Source of the DNA: Pseudomonas putida
GTDB lineage: Bacteria > Pseudomonadota > Gammaproteobacteria > Pseudomonadales > Pseudomonadaceae
NCBI RefSeq assembly: GCF_028682455.1
Contig: NZ_JANHLD010000004.1
Span: 310,001 to 374,000, forward strand
Reading direction: 5' to 3'
DNA length: 64,000 nt
The position numbers and the translations under genes were made by a program. The notes under the pieces are model-generated. The model was not told the DNA's origin and ran no database searches. It saw only the letters and a list, made by a program, of their open reading frames with translations. Positions 41,512 through 49,812 of the stretch are shown here, one piece after another (positions within the stretch are counted from its first letter, which is position 1; the number at the start of each line of letters is the position of its first letter).

Positions 41512-42129
41512 ATGCAAGCAGATGCCCTCCTGACTCAGGATGAGCTGGATTTCATCAGGTCCATGCAGCACACGTCACAGCCCGCGATGGCTGAGCCGGC
41601 GTCACGTCTGCTGGTCAATGGCGGCAGCGAGATCAAAGACCTGCTGACCCGGCTGATCGCCCAGGAACAGGTCACCCTGCAGGCACAGTTCGACAATCAG
41701 CAAATGACCTTTGCGCTGCAACTGGTCGAAGACGAATTCCACTCCCTGCACCTTCAGCTCGGGGCGCCGAACATCTACGAACAAGGCCCCACGGTCCGGC
41801 CATGGCGCTTGACCCTGGACGAACCGGTGGCACTGGAAGACGAGTTGGGCCTGAGTGCAGGCCTGTGGGTACGGGAAATTTCCTTTAAAGGCGTGCTGAT
41901 CGAAATTCGCGACCAGCCCGAGCCCCCCAAGACCTTCAACCTCTGGTTCACCCCGGCCAACGGTTCGCCGATTGCCCTGCAGGGCGTGCTGCAACGGCGC
42001 ACCGGCGACAGTCTGGCGGCCTACAACCTCAGCACCACCCAGCCTCAGGAAATCGAACGGCTACGCGAGTTCATCCTCCAGGCCCATCGCCAGGCGCACC
42101 CGGAGCTTCACCCTCAGCTATCCAGGTGA
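41512..42129 (+). CDS. Hypothetical protein, PilZ-like
   Basis: This 205-residue protein starts MQADALLTQDELDFIRSM (41512; an ATG at 41479 is an alternative). An N-terminal helical part of about 60 residues is followed by a beta-rich part with LWVREISFKGVLIEIRDQPEPP and FNLWFTPANGSPIALQGVLQRR, which has the rhythm of a PilZ domain. The RxxxR and DxSxxG residues for c-di-GMP are not clear (ISFKG stands in place of DxSxxG). Function unknown. It lies 73 bases after the LOV gene on the same strand, and its end overlaps the convergent MerR gene by 16 bases. Confidence 0.7.
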   Translation: MQADALLTQDELDFIRSMQHTSQPAMAEPASRLLVNGGSEIKDLLTRLIAQEQVTLQAQFDNQQMTFALQLVEDEFHSLHLQLGAPNIYEQGPTVRPWRLTLDEPVALEDELGLSAGLWVREISFKGVLIEIRDQPEPPKTFNLWFTPANGSPIALQGVLQRRTGDSLAAYNLSTTQPQEIERLREFILQAHRQAHPELHPQLSR

Positions 42130-43064
42130 CCATCCAGGTATTGCTGCAGGCGGCGACGCATCAGGCGTGCCTCGCTGCCAAGGCAAGCCACCTGCGAACC
42201 GACCAGGCTGTCCTGAGCCAGGTCCGCCGCCTCCCCCGCCAGTAACAACGGGCACTCCAGTGCCAGGGCCAGGCGTGCCAGGCGCTTGGGCAGGTCCAGC
42301 GCCGGCGGGTGGTTGGAGTACAGCACCAGGGCATGGGGCGCCATGTGCTCGCAAACCAGCGCCAACTCCTCCACCGGTTGCCCCAGGCTCAACACCGTCA
42401 CGGCAATTTCACTGCTACCCAGCAGCAATGCCGCCACCAGCAGCTCCAGTTCCCGGCAATGATCGGGAATGGCCGCCAGCACAACCCTCACCTCCTGCTG
42501 CTCTTCGGCCAGTTGCAGGCGCTGCAGCACCCGTCCCCGCAAAAAACCATCGAGAAACAGCCATTCGCTGGTCTGCCCGAAGGCTTCGCGCGTGCTGCGC
42601 AGTTCCTGCCACACCGGCATGAGGATGTCCTGGAATGCCACCACCAGTGGATAACTGCCGAATACCTGGCCATACACCTGCCCCAGCCGCCGCTCGTCGA
42701 AGGCCCGTACGGCCTGGCGCAGTTGTAGCTGCCACTGCTTGAAATCGTTCTGGAACGCAGGGTTGTGCTGCGGTTCTGCCTGGGTCTTGAGGCTGTGGCT
42801 GCGGGCGAGGATCTTGCCGACCTTGCTGACCGCTACCCCCCGCTCGATCCAGCCGAGGATACTGCGCACTTCATCGATATCGGCCTGGGAGTACAGGCGG
42901 TGCCCACTTTCGGTGCGCGTGGGCTGGATCAGCCCATACCGGCGCTCCCAAGCTCGCAGGGTGACCGGGTTGATGCCAGTCAGGCGCGACACTTCACGAA
43001 TGGGAAACAGCTCCTCGTGCTCGAGATCGCCGGGGTTCAACGCAGGCTGGGCAGGTTCGATCAT
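42114..43064 (-). CDS. MerR family regulator, LitR/CarH type (PplR-like)
   Basis: A 316-residue regulator. The MerR helix-turn-helix is at about residues 20-85 (FPIREVSRLTGINPVTLRAWERRYGLIQPTRTESGHRLYSQADID). A helical region and a Rossmann-like region follow (VRVVLAAIPDHCRELELLVAALLLG, VTVLSLGQPVEEL), the layout of cobalamin-binding LitR/CarH proteins. The His motif used for B12 is not evident (PDHCREL), as in class II LitR proteins that rely on a LOV partner. P. putida pplR genes lie beside short LOV genes, exactly as here. It probably represses light-induced promoters. Confidence 0.85.
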   Translation of the reverse strand: MIEPAQPALNPGDLEHEELFPIREVSRLTGINPVTLRAWERRYGLIQPTRTESGHRLYSQADIDEVRSILGWIERGVAVSKVGKILARSHSLKTQAEPQHNPAFQNDFKQWQLQLRQAVRAFDERRLGQVYGQVFGSYPLVVAFQDILMPVWQELRSTREAFGQTSEWLFLDGFLRGRVLQRLQLAEEQQEVRVVLAAIPDHCRELELLVAALLLGSSEIAVTVLSLGQPVEELALVCEHMAPHALVLYSNHPPALDLPKRLARLALALECPLLLAGEAADLAQDSLVGSQVACLGSEARLMRRRLQQYLDGHLDS

Positions 43065-43289
43065 TGCCGGAAAACCACGATTCAAGGGCCAACGGGCATT
43101 CTACTCCGGGGGTGGAAACACGACCATTGGCATTTCGGACAGCACGACGTGTTTGCCAGCACTGACGGGTCAGATATTTTCGGCAATAATCCGCGCCCGT
43201 TTTTTGCATGCAGCCAGATGCCGCCCATCACCCCGGGCGACATTCCTTGGGCAGGCCACCCGCCACGCCCAGATGCCAGGAGATACACG

Positions 43290-43859
43290 ATGTCTACCCC
43301 ACCCGTCACCCTGATGGTGACGCGCCGCGGTGCCCAAGGCCGCTATCAGGACCTGATGGCCTGGCTGCACGAAGGCGAACAACTGGCCACCGACTTTACC
43401 GGCTACCTGGGCTCGGGCGTGCTTGCGCCGCCTGCGCAAGGCGACGAGTTCCAGATCATCTTCCGCTTCACCAACGAGCAGACCATGCAGGCGTGGGAAC
43501 ACTCTGCCTCGCGCAAGGCCTGGCTCACCCGGGGCAACGGCCTGTTCGAACAACCGCAGGAGTTGCGGGCCAGCGGCCTGGATGGCTGGTTTGGCACCAA
43601 TCCGGTGCAGCGCCCGCCGCGCTGGAAGCAGGCCGTCGCCATCTGGCTGGCGTTCTTTCCGGTTTCGCTGCTGTTCAACCTGCTGTTCGGCCACTGGCTC
43701 GGCGCCCTTGACCTGGTACCACGCATACTGGTCAGCACTTTGGGGCTTACGCCGTTGATGGTGTATCTGTTCATTCCGTTGTCGACCCGCCTGCTGGCCA
43801 ACTGGCTCAACGCCCCGGCCCGTAGCGCCAGGCCGCAGGGCGCGCGCAATCCAGCCTAG
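43290..43859 (+). CDS. Antibiotic-biosynthesis-monooxygenase-like domain with membrane helices
   Basis: This 189-residue protein starts at 43290 (CAGGAGA upstream). Residues 5-95 form an ABM-like ferredoxin fold (VTLMVTRRGAQGRYQDLMAWLHE, FTGYLGSGVLAPPAQGDEFQIIFRF). Two hydrophobic segments follow (WKQAVAIWLAFFPVSLLFNLLFGHWL and ILVSTLGLTPLMVYLFIPLSTRLL). The fusion of an ABM domain to a two-helix membrane anchor recurs in pseudomonads; its role is unknown. It is divergent from the LitR-type gene and 55 bases before folM. Confidence 0.78.
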   Translation: MSTPPVTLMVTRRGAQGRYQDLMAWLHEGEQLATDFTGYLGSGVLAPPAQGDEFQIIFRFTNEQTMQAWEHSASRKAWLTRGNGLFEQPQELRASGLDGWFGTNPVQRPPRWKQAVAIWLAFFPVSLLFNLLFGHWLGALDLVPRILVSTLGLTPLMVYLFIPLSTRLLANWLNAPARSARPQGARNPA

Positions 43860-43914
43860 TTCGGGTATGCTGGGGGTTATCCAAGCGAACCAGTGAAAGT
43901 TGACCGCCCCCACC

Positions 43915-44613
43915 ATGAAGAGCCCAATTCTTGTCACCGGAGCCAGCCAGCGAGTCGGGCTGGCGCTGGCCCTGAACCTGGCGCAGGCCGGCCATACCGT
44001 GGTCAGCGCCAGCCGCAGCAAAAGCCCCGATGCGGCCCACCCCAACATCATCCAGTTCCAGGCCGACCTGTGCCAGGAGCAAGACCGCCTGGCCCTGATC
44101 GACCATCTCAAGAGCAACTACGATGGCCTGCGGGCGATCATCCACAACGCCTCGTTGTGGCTCGATGACGACCTGGCCAACCTCAATACCATGTTCAAGC
44201 TGCACGTCGAGGCGCCCTACCACCTGAACCTGGCGCTGGGCGAGCAACTGCTGAAACTGGACAAGGCCGATATCATCCACATCTGCGACGAGACCTCTTC
44301 GCGCGGCAGCAAGAGCCACATCGGCTATGCCGCCACCAAGGCCGCGCTGCAGAACATGGTGCTGTCGTTCGCCGAAAAATATGCACCGGTGGTGAGGGTC
44401 AACGCGATCCTGCCCGGGCTGCTGATCCTCAAGGAAAACAGCGACGAGGCCTACCGCCGGCAAACCCTGAAAAAGGCCCTGCTGGAATTCGAGCCCGGCG
44501 CCCAGCCGCTGATCGAGGCGGTGCGGTTCCTGCTCGAAAGCCAGTACAGCACCGGCAGCAACGTCGTGATCAACGGCGGCCGCCACCTGAAGAACCGCAT
44601 CGCAGTAGACTGA
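43915..44613 (+). CDS. folM: Dihydromonapterin reductase
   Basis: A 232-residue SDR of the FolM/pteridine reductase branch. The cofactor motif is ILVTGASQRVGLALAL, whose Arg fits the TGxxxRxG of pteridine reductases. IIHNASLWLDD, the serine/aspartate stretch ICDETSSRGSKSHIGYAATKAALQNM with Tyr and Lys, and NAILPGLL complete it. FolM makes tetrahydromonapterin, the cofactor of phenylalanine hydroxylase in Pseudomonas. ATG at 43915 is preferred to a TTG at 43900. First of a folM-DUF1244-HopJ run. Confidence 0.9.
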   Translation: MKSPILVTGASQRVGLALALNLAQAGHTVVSASRSKSPDAAHPNIIQFQADLCQEQDRLALIDHLKSNYDGLRAIIHNASLWLDDDLANLNTMFKLHVEAPYHLNLALGEQLLKLDKADIIHICDETSSRGSKSHIGYAATKAALQNMVLSFAEKYAPVVRVNAILPGLLILKENSDEAYRRQTLKKALLEFEPGAQPLIEAVRFLLESQYSTGSNVVINGGRHLKNRIAVD

Positions 44614-44637
44614 ATCGCCCTTGTCACGAGAACGACC

Positions 44638-44934
44638 ATGAACGATCAACAGAAGCTTGAACTCGAAGCCGCCGCCTTCCGCCGGCTGGTTGCCCACCTG
44701 GACAGCCGCAAGGATGTGCAGAACATCGACCTGATGAACCTCTCCGGCTTCTGCCGCAACTGCCTGTCCAAGTGGTACAAGGCCGCGGCCGACGAACGCC
44801 AGATCGACCTGAGCATGGATGAGGCCCGCGAAGTGGTCTACGGCATGCCGTATGCCGAATGGAAAGCCCAATACCAGAAAGAAGCCAGCGCCGAACAACA
44901 GGCGGCGTTCGCCAAAGGAAAGCCTAATGACTGA
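44638..44934 (+). CDS. DUF1244 family protein
   Basis: A 98-residue protein with the family core LDSRKDVQNIDLMNLSGFCRNCLSKWYKAAADE and EAREVVYGMPYAEWKAQYQKEA. The CRNC motif may bind metal; the biochemical role is unknown. It lies 24 bases after folM and overlaps the HopJ-type gene by 8 bases, so all three are probably one transcript. Confidence 0.9.
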   Translation: MNDQQKLELEAAAFRRLVAHLDSRKDVQNIDLMNLSGFCRNCLSKWYKAAADERQIDLSMDEAREVVYGMPYAEWKAQYQKEASAEQQAAFAKGKPND

Positions 44935-45265
44935 TCTGAACACCCTGCGCCAACGCCTGAACAGCGGCGAGCACCTCTTCGCCGACACCCTGGCATTCAT
45001 CGCAGCGCACTACGACTACCAGCCCCAAGCCTTCAACAATGGGGGCGTCGAAAACGCCGCCGGGCAGAACGAAGGCTCCTGCAAGACCCTGGGCCTGGCC
45101 CTGCTCGAGGGTTTCAGCGATCAGGAAGCCTTGCTGGCCTTCGGCGAGCACTACCGTTCGGTGCTGGCAACGCCCGAGGGCAGCGACCACGCCAACATCC
45201 GTGCACTGATCCAGCACGGCCTGGCCGGGGTGAAGTTCGACGCCCAGCCGCTCACCGCTCGCTAA
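44927..45265 (+). CDS. HopJ type III effector family protein
   Basis: A 112-residue protein matching the HopJ/HopPmaJ family: FADTLAFIAAHYDYQPQAFNNG, NEGSCKTLGLALLEGFSDQEALLAFGEHYR and HANIRALIQHG. Although named for a P. syringae effector, the family is widespread in bacteria without type III secretion, so a housekeeping role is more likely. The start at 44927 lies inside the DUF1244 gene (8-base overlap). The end overlaps the convergent hydrolase gene by 14 bases. Confidence 0.9.
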   Translation: MTDLNTLRQRLNSGEHLFADTLAFIAAHYDYQPQAFNNGGVENAAGQNEGSCKTLGLALLEGFSDQEALLAFGEHYRSVLATPEGSDHANIRALIQHGLAGVKFDAQPLTAR

Positions 45266-46199
45266 GCGTCACCACGCTGCCTGGCGTACCGTCGGCCAGT
45301 TGCCCCTGCTGGAGCCACTGCAGGGCAATTGGCCAAAGCCGGGTTTGGAAGCGATTGTGGAAAAAAGCAAAATGCCCGATCTGCGCTTCATCGATATCCG
45401 CAGGGGCGATGCGCAAATGACTTCGCGCACTGGATTCGAAATACCCCAATAGCCGCTCGATGGCCGCCACGGTGCCGAACGGGTCATCGGTCAGGCTGAT
45501 GGCCAGGGTTTGCGCCTTGACCCTGGCAAACGGCAATTGCCCAAGCGTCTTGCCACTGGGGCGCCGCTCGTAGGCCGCAGTCAGGGTGCTCCAATCCTTC
45601 ACTACCCCCGCCGGGGTGTCTTCCAGCCAACCCAGCCGCTTGCCGGGAAAATAACCGAACACCCGCGTCAGCAGCGGCATGAGCACATGCCATTTGCCGA
45701 ACAACTGCCAGCGACTGTCACGGGCGTAATCACGCCAGTAGGCGAACTGTGCCCCCACCGTGACCAGCCTGCGCAACTGGTCGGCCGACGCCGCCAAACC
45801 CGCCGCACAACCACCGAAGCTATGACCGACCACATCGATGGGTTGCCCCGGGAACTCGCGGGCGGCGCGTTGCAACATCGCCTCGAAATCCAGGGAGCCC
45901 CAGTCGGTCCAGCTGGCCTTGAAATGCCGCATCGATGCCGGGCGCGACACGCCAATGCCGCGATAGTCATAGGTCATGACATCGAAACCATGGCTGAACA
46001 GGTATTGGGCAAAGCGGGCGTAGTAGCTGCAACGTACCGAGGTGGCAGCGTTGATGATCACTACCGGGCGGGTGCTGTCCGGCAGGGCATGGCGCCAACT
46101 GAAACCACCGAGGGTGTAACCGTCGGCAGCCCGTTCGCGAAAGGCGTGTGCGGTGTTGCTGGAAAGCGGCAGGGGCGGAAAACTTTCGAGGCTGCTCAT
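45252..46199 (-). CDS. Serine alpha/beta hydrolase
   Basis: A 315-residue hydrolase. The start at 46199 (MSSLESFPPLPL) is preferred. VVIINAATSVRCSYYARFAQYL is the oxyanion region, VMTYDYRGIGVSRP follows, and the nucleophile elbow is VVGHSFGGCAAGL. The acid is likely in SLTDDPFGT and the base in IGHFAFF. Related proteins are annotated as esterases or lysophospholipase-like; no substrate is clear. It is convergent with the folM run and on the same strand as fabV upstream. Confidence 0.8.
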   Translation of the reverse strand: MSSLESFPPLPLSSNTAHAFRERAADGYTLGGFSWRHALPDSTRPVVIINAATSVRCSYYARFAQYLFSHGFDVMTYDYRGIGVSRPASMRHFKASWTDWGSLDFEAMLQRAAREFPGQPIDVVGHSFGGCAAGLAASADQLRRLVTVGAQFAYWRDYARDSRWQLFGKWHVLMPLLTRVFGYFPGKRLGWLEDTPAGVVKDWSTLTAAYERRPSGKTLGQLPFARVKAQTLAISLTDDPFGTVAAIERLLGYFESSARSHLRIAPADIDEAQIGHFAFFHNRFQTRLWPIALQWLQQGQLADGTPGSVVTLSER

Positions 46200-46217
46200 G
46201 TCACGAACCTCAAGCAA

Positions 46218-46249
46218 ATCGCCGCCCCTGCACAAGCGGGAGCGGCGAT
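46218..46249. repeat. Inverted repeat after fabV
   Basis: ATCGCCGC and GCGGCGAT form an 8-base perfect stem separated by 16 bases, 10 bases after the fabV stop on the minus strand. There is no T-run, so it may be a processing or pausing hairpin rather than a terminator. It could also be a decayed REP. Confidence 0.45.
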
Positions 46250-46259
46250 GACGGGGTAC

Positions 46260-47459
46260 TTACAGTTCGATGCAGTCGAACTTCACGTCAGTGGCCACGT
46301 CGGCGTCGTAGTCCACATCCTGGCGCGTGAAGCCGAACAGCTTGAGGAACTCGCGCTTGTAGTCCTCGTAGTCGGTCGCGGTGAACAGGTTTTCGGTGGT
46401 CACGGTTGGCCACAGTGCCTTGCAGGCGTCCTGCACGTCATCGCGCAGTTCCCAGTCGTCCAGGCGCAGGCGACCTTCTTCGTCCAGCGCCGCCGGCGCG
46501 CCATCGGCCCGGTACAGGCGGTCACGGAACAAGCGGTCCAGTTGCTCGATGGTGCCTTCGTGAACACCCTTTTCCTTCATGATCTTGAAGACCATCGACA
46601 GGTACAGCGGCATCACCGGAATGGCGGAGCTGGCCTGGGTCACCACCGACTTGAGTACCGCGACATTGGCACCACCGCCCACCTTGCTGTTCAGTCGCTT
46701 GGCGGTTTCGTCCAGGTCTTGCTTGGCCTTGCCCAGCGCGCCGTGCCAGTAGATCGGCCAGGTGATTTCGGTACCGATGTAGCTGAAGGCCACGGTGCGC
46801 GCTTGTGGCGCCAGTACGCCGGCACCGTCCAGGGCGTCGATCCACAGCTGCCAGTCCTGTCCGCCCATCACGGTCACGGTATCGGCGATTTCCTGCTCGG
46901 TCGCAGGCTCGATGGACGCTTCGATGATGGTGTCTTTGTTGGTGTCGATGGCGGTCGACTTGTACGGCTGGCCGATAGGCTTGAGCGCCGAGCGTACCAG
47001 TTCACCGGTCTGCGGCAGCTTGCGCACCGGCGATGCCAGCGAGTAGACCACCAGGTCGACCTGGCCGCCCATTTCGTTCTTGATCAGTTCGATCACCTTG
47101 GCGCGGGCTTCGTCGGAGAAGGCGTCACCGTTGATCGACTTGCTGTACAGGCCTTCGGCCTTGGCGAACTTGTCGAAGGCTGCAGCGTTGTACCAGCCAG
47201 CGGTACCCGGCTTGGTCTCGGTGCCCGGCTTCTCGAAGAACACGCCCAGGGTATCGGCGCCAAAACCGAAGGCGGCGGTGATGCGAGCCGCCAGGCCGTA
47301 GCCGCTGGATGCACCGATGACCAGGACCTTCTTCGGACCATCCTTGCGCACGCCCTGTTTGCGGGTGGCTTCGATCTGATCACGTACGTTGAGCTCGCAA
47401 CCGGTCGGGTGCGTAGTGGTGCAGATAAAACCGCGAACTTTAGGATGGATGATGGCCAA
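46260..47459 (-). CDS. fabV: Trans-2-enoyl-CoA/ACP reductase
   Basis: A 399-residue NADH-dependent enoyl reductase of the FabV type, which does the last step of fatty acid elongation and resists triclosan. The N-terminus MAIIHPKVRGFICTTTHP and the cofactor motif VLVIGASSGYGLAARI are characteristic. The active-site Y-x8-K lies in IYWHGALGKAKQDLD. The family's C-terminal part (DYEDYKREFLKLFGF) is complete. It stands as its own unit. Confidence 0.96.
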   Translation of the reverse strand: MAIIHPKVRGFICTTTHPTGCELNVRDQIEATRKQGVRKDGPKKVLVIGASSGYGLAARITAAFGFGADTLGVFFEKPGTETKPGTAGWYNAAAFDKFAKAEGLYSKSINGDAFSDEARAKVIELIKNEMGGQVDLVVYSLASPVRKLPQTGELVRSALKPIGQPYKSTAIDTNKDTIIEASIEPATEQEIADTVTVMGGQDWQLWIDALDGAGVLAPQARTVAFSYIGTEITWPIYWHGALGKAKQDLDETAKRLNSKVGGGANVAVLKSVVTQASSAIPVMPLYLSMVFKIMKEKGVHEGTIEQLDRLFRDRLYRADGAPAALDEEGRLRLDDWELRDDVQDACKALWPTVTTENLFTATDYEDYKREFLKLFGFTRQDVDYDADVATDVKFDCIEL

Positions 47460-47626
47460 TGTCTGTACCTCGTCAGTGAATTTGCTGAGGGAGCCGAATC
47501 GCGGGGACTCGAGGTTCCGTTGCTGTGAGGGTGAGACTACACCCGCGGCGTTGCCGACACATCCGGCTCCCTGGAATCCTTCAGGGCGCTACTTTGTCAC
47601 AGCGTGGAAAAGTTCAGCAACATCAC

Positions 47627-49657
47627 TCACACCCTGAATGCACCGATCAAGCGCTTGAGTTCCATCACCTGGGCTGACAGCTGGCGGCTGGCGTCCTCGG
47701 TCTGGTGCGCGCCCTGGGTGGTGTGTTCCGCTGCCCGGTTGATCTCGACGATGTTCTGGTCGATGTCCTGGGCCACTGCCGTCTGTTGCTCTACCGCAGC
47801 GGCAATCTGCTGGTTCTGGTCGACGATACTGCCCACCGCGCCGAGGATGTTCTCCAGCGCCTGCTGCACCTGCTGCGACTGACCGACCGTACCCGCCGCC
47901 ACCTGGTGACTGGCGTCCATCGCCTTGACCGCCGCACCGACGCCGCCCTGCAGGCGCGAGATCATTTGCTCGATTTCCTCGGTCGACTGCTGGGTACGCT
48001 TGGCCAGGGTACGGACTTCATCGGCCACCACGGCAAACCCACGACCCTGCTCCCCGGCCCGAGCCGCCTCGATAGCGGCATTGAGGGCCAACAGGTTGGT
48101 CTGCTCGGCGATGCTCTTGATCACCTCCAGTACCCGGCTGATAGCCTGGCTGTCACTGGCCAACTGGTGGATCACCGCCACCGACTGGTCGATTTCCCCG
48201 GCCAGGCGGGCAATATTGCCCTGCTGGGACTCCACCAGGCCGCGCCCGCTGACGGTCTCCTGGTTCACGCTGTGGGCGCTGTTGACCGCCGCCGCTGCAC
48301 TGCGCGCCACCTCCTGGGCAGTGGCCGACATCTGGTTCATGGCCGTGGCCACTTGCTCGATCTGCCCGCGCTGGCCACTGACCGCCTGGTTGCTGCGTGC
48401 CGACACCGCATGCACTTGCTCGGCCTGGCGCTCGACCTCGACCACGGTGTGGCCGACCTGCTCGATCAGGTCATGAATCCGCTGCACGGTGCCATTGAAC
48501 ACCTGCCCCAGTTCCCCCAGCTCATCGCGACTGCTGGGCCGGAAATTCACCGTCATGTCGCCCGCGGCGACCTTGTCCATCACTGCGCCAAGGGAAGTAA
48601 GCGTGTCGCGAGTCGAGGCGTAGAAGCCGCCGTAGAGGTAGACGATCAACAAGAAGACGCAGGCCAGGGCCGACACCAGCAGGATCATGTGCAGGCGATG
48701 CTCGGCAAGACGCTCCTGCAACAGCTGATTGAGGAACTCGCCTGTCGCCGTGTTCAATGCGTAGGTCTGTGCCATCAGGTCGCTGACTTGCTGGTAGAAC
48801 GCCGGCCAAGGGGCGTCCAGGGTATCGGCAACCACAACCTGTTCTTCGAACAACTCACCGGCCTGCTTGAGCGAAGCCTGGCTGCGCTGGGCCAGGCTGC
48901 CCAGGGTAGCCTGGGCGCCGGGCTCGGTGGCCAGGGCGTCCTGGAGCTTGAGCGCATAGTCGGCAGCCAGTTTATCCAGGCGCTGCAGCAAATCTTCAAA
49001 ACGGGTACTGACCGCCGAGTTGAGATAACCCTGCCCCAGCGAATACGCCCCCATTGCCCGCCCCTCGCCCAGCGCCTGGGTGACTTCGGGAGTAACCGTG
49101 GTCATCAGTTCGCTGAGTTGGCGGACGGCCGAATCGCTGTCCTGATTGAGCCCCGCCTGGCTGGCAATCATCTTGCTCAGCACCTGGGCCTGGCCCAGCA
49201 GCTTGTCCAGCATGGCGACCTTGCTCTGCAGCGACGACTCTGCCTGGACAGCCTTCAGTTGCGAAAGCATTTCGTCACGCGCGGCGTGAAAGTCCCGGGC
49301 CTGCTCTTCATCGGCGACTACGGCCGAAAGCCCCGAAACCCGGCCCTGGACGTGTTGTTCGAGGCTGGCGATCTGCGCCTCGACGTCTTTGGCCTTGCCC
49401 GACTGCCCGAGCACCGCATTGATCTGCACCAGGTTGCCGAGAGTTTCCAGGTCGCCACGCAAGGCCAGGCTGTTGCCTAGCAATTCCAGACTCTGCAGCT
49501 CGACCTGGGTGGCATGGAACTGGCGATAGGAGTCGCGGACCAGGTAATAGTTGGTCACCAGCATGGGCAGGAAAAACAGAATACTGATCAGGCTGAACTT
49601 CATCCCGAAGCTCAGTCGATTCATCAGCGCGATGGCCGGATACAACAGGCTCTTCAA
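47627..49657 (-). CDS. Methyl-accepting chemotaxis protein
   Basis: A 676-residue chemoreceptor. Membrane helices lie at about residues 20-42 (FGMKFSLISILFFLPMLVTN) and 335-355 (LHMILLVSALACVFLLIVYLYGGFY), enclosing a long helical periplasmic sensor domain. A HAMP domain follows (MDKVAAGDMTVNFRPSSRDELGELG), then the signalling tip LLALNAAIEAARAGEQGRGFAVVADEVRTLAKRT. The sensor is of the all-helical bimodular size class, and its ligand cannot be read. It stands alone. Confidence 0.93.
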   Translation of the reverse strand: MKSLLYPAIALMNRLSFGMKFSLISILFFLPMLVTNYYLVRDSYRQFHATQVELQSLELLGNSLALRGDLETLGNLVQINAVLGQSGKAKDVEAQIASLEQHVQGRVSGLSAVVADEEQARDFHAARDEMLSQLKAVQAESSLQSKVAMLDKLLGQAQVLSKMIASQAGLNQDSDSAVRQLSELMTTVTPEVTQALGEGRAMGAYSLGQGYLNSAVSTRFEDLLQRLDKLAADYALKLQDALATEPGAQATLGSLAQRSQASLKQAGELFEEQVVVADTLDAPWPAFYQQVSDLMAQTYALNTATGEFLNQLLQERLAEHRLHMILLVSALACVFLLIVYLYGGFYASTRDTLTSLGAVMDKVAAGDMTVNFRPSSRDELGELGQVFNGTVQRIHDLIEQVGHTVVEVERQAEQVHAVSARSNQAVSGQRGQIEQVATAMNQMSATAQEVARSAAAAVNSAHSVNQETVSGRGLVESQQGNIARLAGEIDQSVAVIHQLASDSQAISRVLEVIKSIAEQTNLLALNAAIEAARAGEQGRGFAVVADEVRTLAKRTQQSTEEIEQMISRLQGGVGAAVKAMDASHQVAAGTVGQSQQVQQALENILGAVGSIVDQNQQIAAAVEQQTAVAQDIDQNIVEINRAAEHTTQGAHQTEDASRQLSAQVMELKRLIGAFRV

Positions 49658-49778
49658 GGGTGCACCCTCCGATTCTTATTGTTATTGCGCGCACAATGGC
49701 ACTAGGCCACCGATGGTCATCACCGGCACCTGTATAACGTATATCGGAAGGGGGTTTTGTAACTTAAGGTAAACGCCC

Positions 49779-49804
49779 GCGGGGCGGACCAATGGCCGCC
49801 CCGC
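49779..49804 (-). terminator. Hairpin after ampE, probable terminator
   Basis: GCGGGGCGG and CCGCCCCGC form a 9-base stem with an 8-base loop, 9 bases after the ampE stop. On the minus strand it is followed by GGGCGTTTACC, a weak T-run. It probably ends ampD-ampE transcription. Confidence 0.55.
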
Positions 49805-49812
49805 AAGCGGCC

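Noticed and set aside
45510..47528. A 672-codon open frame antisense to the hydrolase and fabV genes
   Set aside because: It spans two well-identified genes on the other strand and shows no family motif.
47705..49480. A 591-codon open frame antisense to the chemoreceptor gene
   Set aside because: Histidine- and leucine-rich composition typical of antisense translation of an alanine/glutamine-rich coiled coil; no start signal.
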